Assembly (NCBI GenBank): GCA_008931825.1
Contig: QXVZ01026992.1
Coordinates: forward strand, 1-22,314
Direction of reading: 5' to 3'
DNA from: Phallusia fumigata
Lineage: Eukaryota > Chordata > Ascidiacea > Phlebobranchia > Ascidiidae
DNA length: 22,314 bases
The position numbers and the translations under genes are program-made. Positions 10,352 to 20,239 of this stretch are shown piece by piece. How positions within the stretch are numbered: position 1 is the stretch's first letter; each line of letters starts with the position of its first letter. The notes below the pieces were generated by a model. The model was not told where the DNA came from and searched no databases. It saw only the letters and a list, made by a program, of their open reading frames with translations.

Positions 10352-12703
10352 CGTCCGAAAAACCGCAATACGCAGCTTGTAAACAAATCGTCGTTTAATC
10401 ACAGAATTTACTAAAATTGTGACTGGCACTGCACAAAAACTTACATCTAATGACTTCAATTCAAAATTATCCCGTGGGTTGACCTTACGAATGACACTAT
10501 ATTTATAGGCAGTGTTTTGTAACGGAATGGAACGAAACAACAATAACGTTATTCATTTAATTTATTTCAGCATTTAGTGCGGAACTAATACTTTTATTTT
10601 GTTTTATTTCAACTAAATTTTGTTTTTTCTCGGTTTTCATGCTCCTTGTGTTCAGTAAAACAGCAAACTAACAATAACGCACTTTCAACACCGAATGTTG
10701 GTTGATTACGTGTCAAAACAAAATCCTTTTTGCAAAAACGGCTCACGAAACAATCACTGAAGCATGAAATTACCCCTTAGGGTTTAAAAAATTACTAGGA
10801 GAATTTTAGGTGATCAGACGTGAACTTTTGAGCACCACTTTTAGATAACATGGGCAGACCATACTGCGTTTTTTGCCCTAAATTTGTTTGTTTTTTTCCG
10901 GCATACCGTTTTAGGTAACATAGGTCGCTTACATTTTCGCTGTAAGTTTGGACTAAATATTCTATTCTCGTGTAATACGCCTAAAATACCGGCATCGGTA
11001 TTTCAAATAAACTGTGTTGTTCTATTTTAACGTCCATTTGGCGAAAGTCTGTGAAATCACCTTTCCTTCAACCTTTGGAGTTCGTTGTTTTGCAAAACAC
11101 CCAAGTCTATTTATGACTCGGGTGTGACACATACATCAGTGATTTTCCAGCAAGTAAGTTTCAAATTTAGGAACAGTAATTTGCAATTCTGTCTGTACCG
11201 CAGCAGACTCATTCCAGTAAAAAAGAAGCTTCAAACATTGCAGTGTCGCCCTAAAACAAAACAGCTACTAACCGCACGACAGAAAGGCTTTAATGACAAA
11301 AACTTTGTTCAAAACAACAGCACCCAACTGCACATAGCTCATCCTTTGTGTCTTCAGCGAAACAGACCTTACACGTCAGGCGTTTGTACTTTCCCCTCAA
11401 CAAGTGACATACCAGAAACACTGATACACCTGGTTTTTCTTAATAGGTTTATTCGGGAGTGTTGGCGCCGCGCAAACAATAACCGATTGCCGGATCGTCA
11501 TCGCACTTCTCGTACATTATTTATCAATTGAAAACGATCAGAGGGGAGATTAATCATTCAAAATGAGACAATGCTCTAACATTAAACGCCTCACATCCGC
11601 CAATATCTTTGTAGCTTTAAACCAACAAAAACCGCTTGGTGTGATAGCATAAATTCTAAGGTTGTTTAAAATCAACTTACTGGAACAGCTGCATGACCAT
11701 ATGACTACAAGGCTTCAAAGCAACTAATCTTAACAGTTTTGCAATTTCTTGTTTCAACTGACAAAAACTTCACACTATCATCATGGTAATGCTGTATTTC
11801 CATTGTTTCAACTGTCAAATACTTCACTTTCATATTAATGCTGTATTTCCATGTCAATAGCTTATGCAAGATATCAATTACCTTCCACAGTAGTATGCAG
11901 AAGAACGGCTGAAACGCTACAGGCGATTACAGACTTTCAAGTCTTGAAAGCGAATATAAATCTTGTTTACAGTCGAACAACAGAGGCATGGCGGGCTACT
12001 GGTACAGGCAGACAAGAAGGCGAAAGGACAACATCCATTGCTTGCCGAAAAACTGTACCAACCTTGTTGACTCACATACTTGTTTGCCATGTGGCGACTG
12101 GAATTAACTACAGCTTGCTGTTGGTATCAGAATGTCGGAAACAAAGGCTCAGATTTAAGGTAAACACCGTTGCAAAAAAATGGGTACAAAACATCATGTT
12201 TTTTACAAGCTTTTTGGTTTAAACGCTTCGTTTGACAGGCAGCCAGTCGACTCATTAGTGGTTAAGTGGATTACCTGCGCACGAACCTCTTGTTTTACAG
12301 GATAACGGTTTCTATGCGTCCTTTAGTTAAAGTTCACCCATTACAATGGCAACGCATTAAAAATAGTAGAACCTACAAAAAAAACCCACACGGCCATCCC
12401 AGTCGTTATATTTTTTAATTCAAAAACCTTCGGCAACTTGCTGAACTTAAAAGACCTTTTCCACTTTACTCCAGGAGGCTTTTTGTCAGATGATGTCATT
12501 AACACCTGCGAAACCAACTCGGTTACCCCCGCCGTACAGCGGAAATCCCAAATACTTGAAAATGTTTCTTCTTCCATTACACATTCTGGTGCGCCAGAAA
12601 CCCACCGGTAGTGTACAGTACACAATGTATGCTATTTATAATGATGAGCTGTATCAGTGACGTCGAGTTACCTAGAGGGGTGTTTGCTGTGTGTCGCAAC
12701 GCC
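10352..12703. repeat. Block B, copy 2 (2352 bp)
   Basis: Second copy of 6016-8383. It is continuous with unique DNA on both sides (9736-10351 and from 12704), so this copy lies in the longer contig. From 6121/10441 onward the offset between copies is a constant 4320. Confidence 0.95.
12341..12577 (-). CDS. Candidate small single-exon ORF, 78 residues (second copy)
   Basis: Identical copy of the ORF at 8257-8021, inside block B copy 2, including the upstream TATAAATA. It is probably the same locus on the other haplotype rather than a second gene, so it should be counted once. Confidence 0.2.
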   Translation of the reverse strand: MEEETFSSIWDFRCTAGVTELVSQVLMTSSDKKPPGVKWKRSFKFSKLPKVFELKNITTGMAVWVFFVGSTIFNALPL

Positions 12704-13429
12704 GAGGACGATTTGTCATCTGGTGTACACGTACTTGTATATCCACTTGTATTTCGAAGGCTACCTACGACTTGACGACCTCTTTTAACCTATTTTGGAG
12801 ACGATAAGTTACTTGACACGGTCTACTGCACACGTAACAAATTGACCTAAATAGTCAGCAGGCCTGACAACCACATCAAACCTGACACAATGTCGGTTTA
12901 AACGAGTTCAATCGCCTTCATTCAATTGGCCATGAGGATTGGTCAAGTTCCAAGCAAACATTTTTAAATACATACGATACGACGCAAAACAAAAATTAAG
13001 GCGGTTGATAACATGAAGCTCGTTTAGAACATTTATGCGTTCAATGTCGTACATGCAACGTAGCAAAACTCCTACCGTAAACAAGCTGACCAATTTCGAC
13101 TCAAAATTTCACCTAAAGAAGGAAATAATAAAGCCGATCATACTGTCGTAATTAACCAGCACCTAATTCTTCCATTGGTGACAACTACAAGTATATTTTC
13201 TCACACCGTGTGTTCGGCTATTCGCCCACTGAAGTAGGTGTCACATGTCACTTGACACGTAACCTCCAGAGCAGTTCATTGACCTCTTCTTACGAGGCTC
13301 GAAGCCTGAAATCACCGGAAGGTCAAAAATATGACTTCAAGTCATGCCTGTCTGCCTATGAACTAGTGTTACAAACCAACGACCGGACGAACATAGCTAC
13401 TCAGACATCTGCACTGTGAACTTCAACGA
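12704..13429. other. No gene recognised
   Basis: Unique AT-rich sequence between blocks B and C. Short frames on both strands lack splice sites or start context. Several ACTTGAC/CACTTGACACG-like words recur loosely, too weak to call a repeat. Confidence 0.6.
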
Positions 13430-14307
13430 TGTCGCAATAAACATCCGAATGGCAGCGGTCGGTTGTACTTGGGCGACGGTCCGACAACGGTCGGAAACAA
13501 TACTTGCGTTCTGTAGCGTGTAATGAATTGTGACGTCAGAAGCACAGTGGGACCAAGAAACGAGCGCAAAATGCGAAAAAGAGCGAAAATAACCATGTAT
13601 TGCCTTGGGAGTCGTCACAGCGCTGTTTTCGTCCACTGGACTCAAAGCGTAGGCAACGCTACTAATTCCCGCGAGTGTGCGAAGGTAATTTCCGTACAGG
13701 CTATTTTGTTGCTTGAGTTAAATGCTACCTCGTAGAAGAATCTTTCTCTCCTATCGACAAATGAGTACCGAGGTTTCGAACGTTGTACATGAATAACATA
13801 TTTAAAAATGTCAATTTATTAGGTCAACACCAAGAAGTGCGTGCTTGTGTTTACCGAAACATTAAACAGCATCTGTTACATGGCAATGTGCGATGTTATT
13901 GGCAATCATCATAATACTACCTTATAGCCACTGAAACGACTTGCTAAGCACATTTCTGAGACTTATAAACTAACGGTCCTGCTTTTTCTGCCTGTGGCTA
14001 TGAACAATTCTCGCAAGGTACGCAACTTCCGCGATGACAGCAGAGCAGCATTGTGCACCCCTCTTTCGTTTTGGACGTTTTCGAAACTGGGTCGATGAGG
14101 CTTTTCGCATGCTTTATGGCCCCGTAACCAATGAATAAACCGCAGCCAAGCGAACAGGCTCAGTATGGTAGCAAGCAAGCATCTTGTGACAAGATGATTA
14201 AGGCAGCGGTAAGACGAGACTCCTGTTTGAGGTGGAAATTTACATGGGGAGACCTTGGCAACGCACAAAACAACGAAGGACGAGATCAGGAAACAAGTCA
14301 CCTCGGT
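13430..14307. repeat. Block C, copy 1 (878 bp)
   Basis: Repeated at 15612-16497. By eye the copies differ by two substitutions and one 8-base indel (CCCTTTGG, present in copy 2). It carries a TGACGTCA at 13531-13538 and the candidate plus-strand exon at 14131. Confidence 0.95.
14131..14208 (+). CDS. Candidate first coding exon on the plus strand (copy at 16313-16390)
   Basis: An ATG just after an in-frame TAA opens 26 codons (MNKPQPSEQAQYGSKQASCD, then KMIKAA) and meets a GTAAGA donor in phase 0. The stretch is unchanged between the two copies of block C, while an 8-base indel falls soon after the donor, as would suit an exon-intron edge. No downstream exon was found and no family is recognised. 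It is short and may be accidental. A minus-strand frame overlaps it. Confidence 0.17.
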
Positions 14308-14465
14308 GTGATTCAGACGACTCGACAGCGGAACAAAGCCAACTTACAATTCGTGTCAAGCCTGACTTGTCATTCTCCATCTCTCTTTCTAGTGCGACTT
14401 CCTCTTGCAACCGAACGCTGCTTTGTAACAAGACATATATTTGTACTAGATCTGCAACCACGCGC

Positions 14466-14632
14466 ATTGGCTTGTCTTTTTTAAAGCGAACTCGGTTCGA
14501 ACTACATAGTGAGCCTGGTAAATATTAGCTTATCCATTCGTACACAAGTTGTAGGAAACACATAAAATGTCATTCGTGTTTTAACACATTTTTTCTTGGA
14601 ATAATCCTGGCAAGTTACCAGTCGACTTCAGT
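14466..14632. repeat. Block E, copy 1 (167 bp)
   Basis: Identical by eye to 14634-14800, with only the 'n' at 14633 between them. This looks like two overlapping contig ends that were joined without being merged. Confidence 0.95.
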
Positions 14633-14633
14633 N

Positions 14634-14800
14634 ATTGGCTTGTCTTTTTTAAAGCGAACTCGGTTCGAACTACATAGTGAGCCTGGTAAATATTAGCTTA
14701 TCCATTCGTACACAAGTTGTAGGAAACACATAAAATGTCATTCGTGTTTTAACACATTTTTTCTTGGAATAATCCTGGCAAGTTACCAGTCGACTTCAGT
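14634..14800. repeat. Block E, copy 2 (167 bp)
   Basis: Exact copy of 14466-14632, starting right after the 'n' at 14633. Confidence 0.95.
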
Positions 14801-15497
14801 GCATGACCCACACGGCAGGACATTTCTAATGCCTTCGCCTTGTCTTATCCTGGCTTTTGCATTTCCCTTATTTTTAAAATCATTTCACAAAACTGCGCAA
14901 ACATGCTTTTCGAAAGTTTTTTTCCAGTTTATTTTCTTTCCCACTACTACTACGCAGCTATATCATATGACACAGGTCCTCATCTAAGTTCCTCATTACG
15001 GTAAAACGATAGTTGACACATATGTCGCAAAACAACAAAAAAGTTGATGGATATGGACAAGATTTCTTCGGCAGAGAAAAAAGGGCTAAACTTAGACAGT
15101 CGAAAACCGTATAATTACCACCGAATTCACCCACAACATTCCACTATCACATTCTATCCTACAGGAGAAACTATTTGAATAACTACAGCACCGAGCACAC
15201 TACATTTAAATGAATATACAGAACTTATTTAGGTGACACGCTACAAATTAATCAAAAGGTAAGAACCTAGGGGCGAAAAAGCCAATGTGGTCAAAAACGG
15301 AATACTTGACCAGCATTGTAGTGAGTTCAGCTGACAAGAATGTTAGTATCCAGTGCATTTAGCACATACTGCAAGTTTTGCAAAAAAATTTATCCAGCTG
15401 CATTTCCACCGTGCTGTAGCAAAACACGCATTCTTACGTATGCGACCAAACCGTGCTGAAAACAAGATTACCCTGTTGATTAATTAGAACAGACAGC
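14801..15497. other. No gene recognised
   Basis: AT-rich, non-duplicated sequence between blocks E and D. It is absent from the second allele as assembled, where the 'n' at 16498 takes its place. Confidence 0.6.
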
Positions 15498-15610
15498 AAC
15501 TACACAAAAGAAACCTGTTTCAAAAAATCAAACCTCAAAATTGCACTTTTGCCTGTTGTTATTAAAGTGCACTTACTTCCAATGCTACAATTCGTATGAA
15601 AAACTGTGGC
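15498..15610. repeat. Block D, copy 1 (113 bp)
   Basis: Matches 16499-16617 with several substitutions and small indels. It ends exactly at the 'n' at 15611 and is the most divergent of the block pairs. Confidence 0.9.
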
Positions 15611-15611
15611 N

Positions 15612-16497
15612 TGTCGCAATAAACATCCGAATGGCAGCGGTCGGTTGTACTTGGGCGACGGTCCGACAACGGTCGGAAACAATACTTGCGTTCTGTAGCG
15701 TGTAATGAATTGTGACGTCAGAAGCACAGTGGGACCAAGAAACGAGCGCAAAATGCGAAAAAGAGCGAAAATAACCATGTATTGCCTTGGGAGTCGTCAC
15801 AGCGCTGTTTTCGTCCACTGGACTCAAAGCGTAGGCAACGCTACTAATTCCCGCGAGTGTGCGAAGGTAATTTCCGTACAGGCTATTTTGTTGCTTGAGT
15901 TAAATGCTACCTCGTAGAAGAATCTTTCTCTCCTATCGACAAATGAGTACCGAGGTTTCGAACGTTGTACATGAATAACATATTTAAAAATGTCAATTTA
16001 TTAGGTCAACACCAAGAAGTGCGTGCTTGTGTTTACCGAAACATTAAACAGCATCTGTTACATGGCAATGTGCGATGTTATTGGCAATCATCATAATACT
16101 ACCTTATAGCCACTGAAACGACTTGCTAAGCACATTTCTGAGACTTATAAACTAACGGTCCTGCTTTTTCTGCCTGTGGCTATGAACAATTCTCGCCAGG
16201 TACGCAACTTCCGCGATGACAGCAGAGCAGCATTGTGCACCCCTCTTTCGTTTTGGACGTTTTCGAAACTGGGTCGATGAGGCTTTTCGCATGCTTTATG
16301 GCCCCGTAACCAATGAATAAACCGCAGCCAAGCGAACAGGCTCAGTATGGTAGCAAGCAAGCATCTTGTGACAAGATGATTAAGGCAGCGGTAAGACGAG
16401 ACTCCTGTTTCCCTTTGGGAGGTGGAAATTTACATGGGGTGACCTTGGCAACGCACAAAACAACGAAGGACGAGATCAGGAAACAAGTCACCTCGGT
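15612..16497. repeat. Block C, copy 2 (886 bp), bounded by 'n' on both sides
   Basis: Second copy of 13430-14307, between 'n' at 15611 and 16498. In this allele the 'n' at 16498 replaces about 1.2 kb (14308-15497) that the first copy has between blocks C and D. Confidence 0.95.
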
Positions 16498-16498
16498 N

Positions 16499-16617
16499 AA
16501 CTACACAAAAGAAACCTGTTTCAAAAAACTTCAAAATTGCACTTTTGACTGTTGGTATTAAAGTGCACTTACTTCCAATTATAAGTAAATGCTACAATTC
16601 GTATGAAAAACTGCGGC
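16499..16617. repeat. Block D, copy 2 (119 bp)
   Basis: Second copy of 15498-15610, starting right after the 'n' at 16498 and running into unique DNA. It confirms that C, then D, is the true order in both alleles. Confidence 0.9.
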
Positions 16618-17532
16618 ATTATCACATATTATAACGTATTGCTCACTTTTAACCTTTATGTTAAACTAAACGGAGTAAGGCATAAGCTACGGATGTCGAC
16701 TTCTCTAGACATCCGATGCGTAACCAAGCGTGTGAAATTAATCACCCAGCTTCAAATTTGTTTTTGAACTGTGTTATCCTGTCAGGTATAGGTTGACTGA
16801 GGCACAACAAAATGCAATTTTACTCTGCGACCGTTATTGACCATGTGACCAAAGTAGCATTTTGAGATAAACATCTGGTATTTGAAAGAACATGTTGAAA
16901 GGTTTTCTATAGGCTCCACCCTGACAGATTTGGTCCACTTTCGCTCAGGTTATTAATGGCCCCATAATCATAATATCTCGGTTTGCTTATTCGCGTACAA
17001 CCAACCACGGCAATCTATTTCCGAAACGTCGTTACGTCTGCCAATGTCGTAGCTGCTGCTTCGACGCTAGAGCCCGCAAAATCGCATTTTTTATTAGTGT
17101 CGAATATGATCTAATGTTCTACGTATTCAAAGGGCTCGGAATAATAACATTATAGGTTAGGATTCCACTGATAGACACATAAATGCCAAGAGATAAGATA
17201 CAAATTCCACTGATTATAATTAGTCCTCTTCACAATCACAGACGTGTTTCCTGCACTAAACTACATACTGCTCGAAGCGCACAGGCCAGTAAGTTTGTAA
17301 CATAGGGTAACTATGTGGTATACAAGGCCAAACATATGTAAACCTCACTGCAATTCAAACAAAGTACTGAACAATAACAAGAATACAAAAACATTTTTCT
17401 GTCTGTACAGTTTCATTAGAAGGAAAATATTTAAATTACGCACGCCAGCCTTACCTAAAACTGGACTGCATTTGCACATGCTCTGAAAAAGTTGGCTTTT
17501 TTGTTTAAACAAAATGACTTTTCGTGACGTAC
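16618..17532. other. No gene recognised; includes a small hairpin
   Basis: AT-rich DNA, probably the intron downstream of the putative exon at 17695-17533. An inverted repeat, CGGATGTC (16690-16697) and GACATCCG (16708-16715), could form an 8-bp stem with a 10-base loop; no function is implied. Confidence 0.5.
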
Positions 17533-17695
17533 CTGCTTCATTTCCGGGGACACAAAGCGAAAGCTATAACTGTCGTCGGAGCCAAGCACCATTCGGTCTG
17601 GGAGCAGGTCGCTCTCAAGCACAGAACGCCAGTCGCAAGCACCCGACCTTTCGTTCAGCTTTTTGTGCACCATTGCTTCGCGGCAATGCAAGGGC
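17533..17695 (-). CDS. Putative internal exon, unknown protein
   Basis: A 163-nt open stretch (one base plus 54 codons) ends at ATGAAGCAG before a strong GTACGT donor, in phase 0. The proposed acceptor is a pyrimidine-containing stretch ending CTCGAGTAG. The peptide includes NERSGACDWRSVLESDLLP and DSYSFRFVSPEMKQ; I do not recognise it. Part of the exon is repeated in block F (17914-17834), where two codons change (Ala-Met to Val-Ile). An ATG start inside the exon is therefore unlikely to be shared by both alleles, which favours an internal exon. Its phase 0 end fits the phase 0 starts of the exons at 2851 and 1321, so they may belong to one gene, but that is inference. The exon could also be a chance open frame. 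Confidence 0.4.
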
Positions 17696-17832
17696 CTACT
17701 CGAGAACCGGACGCAGCAGTTGTTTTTAAATGTAGCTCAATTGATATCCGTTGTAAAGAGGCCCTCAAACACCCACACACAAACCATTCCCACCTCCTAA
17801 TTGATTTACTGTGGTTACCGTAATCAATATAC
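17615..17832. repeat. Block F, copy 1 (218 bp)
   Basis: Repeated at 17834-18051 with three substitutions seen. It contains half of the putative exon 17695-17533 and ends at the 'n' at 17833. Confidence 0.95.
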
Positions 17833-17833
17833 N

Positions 17834-18051
17834 TCAAGCACAGAACGCCAGTCGCAAGCACCCGACCTTTCGTTCAGCTTTTTGTGCACAATTACTTCGC
17901 GGCAATGCAAGGGCCTACCCGAGAACCGGACGCAGCAGTTGTTTTTAAATGTAGCTCAATTGATATCCGTTGTAAAGAGGCCCTCAAACACCCACACACA
18001 AACCATTCCCACCTCCTAATTGATTTACTGTGGTTACCGTAATCAATATAC
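17834..18051. repeat. Block F, copy 2 (218 bp)
   Basis: Second copy of 17615-17832. It contains a truncated copy of the putative exon (17914-17834), cut at the join, which should not be annotated as a separate gene. Confidence 0.95.
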
Positions 18052-19223
18052 CCAGTGACGTTTTCCAGAATTAACACTTCCCTTTTGGTTTAGGTAACTC
18101 CGCGGTACTTTTGTTGAATTCCAGTTGATAAATGTCCACAAAGCCAAACGCCAGCATGGGGGTGGTTCACTAAACCTCGGGCACTATCTTTAAAATTCGC
18201 ATCCTTACTGCATGAATCTAATCATATTAAAAAAGCATCAACTCTACGAATCAGCTACCATGCTTTTGTATGCACAAAATTACACTTCGCCAGTTAATGT
18301 ACTTTTCCACAACGTCAATCTATAACACCATACCGCTCAATCCACGATAAACAAATGCTACCGCATGTCAAACGGGACTATACTTGTGTTACGTCATAGT
18401 ACATTACTCAGAACACGTCGTCCCTTTTAATGCTGGTCAACGGTAACCACCACAATTTTAAGGGTATTTAGGCATTATTAGAAACACGCACCAAAAATTG
18501 TCCATGGATTATTTTTGTCATTGGCATGACCGTTTTTCATGTGCCTCAGCGCGGTTTTACCGTTCACGGTTAAAGCACCAGCAGCAATGGAAGTCCTCGT
18601 ATTTTTGCTTTCGAAATGTACCTATACTAGAAAATTCCGAACAGACAAGAATAATAAAACAACATTAAATATACCCAGGAGTGCACGTTAAAACTTGCAG
18701 TTAGATTCCAACAAATAATCCTAATCTGTATTTGGCTGCTGCTACAAAAGATCTTGACATTGCGGGAAATTACTTGGGCACTCCGACAGTTACACAGTTG
18801 TGATGAAACGATTGCTTCCTGTTCCTTAGCCTCACCAACAGTTCAATCTTGATGGCAGCTATTGTTCGTTTAACTGCATGGACTAAAATAATAAAGCTAT
18901 GACGGTAGCCTGAAATCCGATTAACCCTAGCACAGCCTTTACTGATTACTCTCGTGACGTAAAACAGTGTACAATGGTGAATATTACAAACCAGCTTTAC
19001 TACAAACGAGCAATCAGGCTGGTATACAACTTTCATAAACTGGGTGCTGTTGCCTTATCGTGCATGACGCGTTCTCTGCACTGCGTCATCTCGGCATCTA
19101 AACCCATTGAACCGTGCATGCTTCACGACTAAAGCTGGTTTGACCTTTCTACCAGAAGGTGCAGCGGTTTTGCATCTGGTTTCTACTGAAAGCATTTGTC
19201 GGGTTGTTGTAAGAGATTAGTGG
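18052..19223. other. Intergenic or intronic, no firm gene
   Basis: AT-rich DNA between block F and the plakin 3' end. A possible 47-nt minus-strand mini-exon lies at about 18882-18836 (after TTATTATTTTAG, before GTGAGG). Its phase would fit the alternative plakin donor at CTAAAA, but it is too short to call. Confidence 0.45.
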
Positions 19224-19229
19224 TTTATT
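19224..19229 (-). terminator. Candidate poly(A) signal of the plakin gene
   Basis: AATAAA on the minus strand, about 365 bases after the plakin stop codon. A closer variant, ATTAAA at 19534-19529, is also possible and is followed by a T/G-rich stretch. Neither is proven; both are common by chance in AT-rich DNA. Confidence 0.28.
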
Positions 19230-19591
19230 GAATTAACAACACAACATTTTTAATCGCAATAAAACATGGTTGCTAACAAGGCAATATCTGAAACGCTCTT
19301 TTCCGAAAACTGTTGTAGCTAATTTATGCTGATCAATGTCCGTAAATTATTGCATATTAAAAAAATAACTCTAAATGCCAGTGAAATTTTACCAAGTTTG
19401 AAATAGGCACACGCCGAAGGAGTAAAGTTGTTTCTAGGATTAGAGAGGTCGCGTCTATACTACAACTAGCACATCAGCAATTAACAATCAAAGCAGGTAT
19501 GACGTGGAACTCATCAACAGTCGCATTTTTTAATGCAACCCACTGCAGGCAATGTTTTAGGCACAACGGCGCCGTCTACCGGACAAAACAT

Positions 19592-19866
19592 TCACGTATA
19601 GCTTCGTTCACTCCAAATGCCTTCACTTTTAGTCAGTTCTTCGGCGGTATCACGGTCAATAACGTTTGCTGATACTGCCTGGTCCACTGAGAGATGGCGG
19701 TTCGTCAAGGGATCAGTTATCATCACTTTTCGGTGGCGGTAAGCCCCCTTGTGCATTGCAGCAGCCATTGGGGCTTGATCTTTCACAGGGAGAAGCAACA
19801 TGTTTCCACGTTTACGCTTCTTCTTTACGCAGCGTTTCATCATCTCAGCGTACGTTGTGTTTTCAC
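19592..19866 (-). CDS. Plakin-family gene, probable terminal coding exon
   Basis: The exon follows CTTATCACCAG and starts with two bases completing a Gly codon. This restores the plakin sequence [20 protein letters not shown] across the intron, so the junction is secure. Families usually continue with a D-x-x-TGL-x-LLP motif here. This copy has KKKRKRGNMLLLP instead, a strongly basic run that could act as a nuclear-localisation-like or lipid- or filament-binding patch. A last half repeat follows (ITDPLTNRHLSVDQAV, then DRDTAEELTK), then an 11-residue tail and TGA at 19594-19592. The protein would thus end soon after module 2. A GTGAAG donor at CTAAAA just before the tail could instead splice onward, so the tail may belong to one isoform only. 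The exon has 90 codons plus the shared Gly. Confidence 0.85.
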
Positions 19867-20239
19867 CTGGTGATAAGAAACATATTATTTATATTTGTGA
19901 AAAATGTTGTGAAATGTAATGCTTGTACATGGCCGTCACTGCTTTGGTAAGTAATAATGAAATTATGTATTTTTACAGACACGAATTCCACTCAGAAATC
20001 TGTCCAACCCCTAATATGCGGCTGTCATGGGTTTTGCAGGCCAGATTTTTCTAGCCCCTATGTAGCACGCAAATTCCTGAATAGACGAGTCTAATACAGC
20101 ATATCGCCTGTGGCAAGCCTGGCGGGCATTAGATTGTAATAAAAAAATTTAACGGTATGAATATAGTTGGTTGTATCTGGACAAGTTGCAATAGACGAGA
20201 TACAAATTTACTTTAAAATAATAGTGTTCCAATATTCAC
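19867..20239 (-). other. Plakin gene intron (373 bp)
   Basis: Intron from GTGAAT to CACCAG. It interrupts the plakin motif NPNTGEN after the first base of the Gly codon, and its removal restores that motif. Nothing else is visible in it. Confidence 0.9.

Noticed and set aside
4041..12703. A genuine segmental tandem duplication or a mobile element carrying blocks A and B
   Set aside because: Block edges coincide exactly with single 'n' joins, and no terminal repeats, target-site duplications or transposase are seen. The same pattern recurs with blocks C to F.
13963..14301. Minus-strand frame in block C (copy at 16145-16360)
   Set aside because: No acceptor supports it, one of the few allelic differences changes Leu to Trp, and the 8-base indel in copy 2 breaks its upstream part.
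14494..14502. GGTTCGAAC, like a tRNA B box
   Set aside because: No A box, no acceptor-stem pairing and no cloverleaf could be found around it on either strand.
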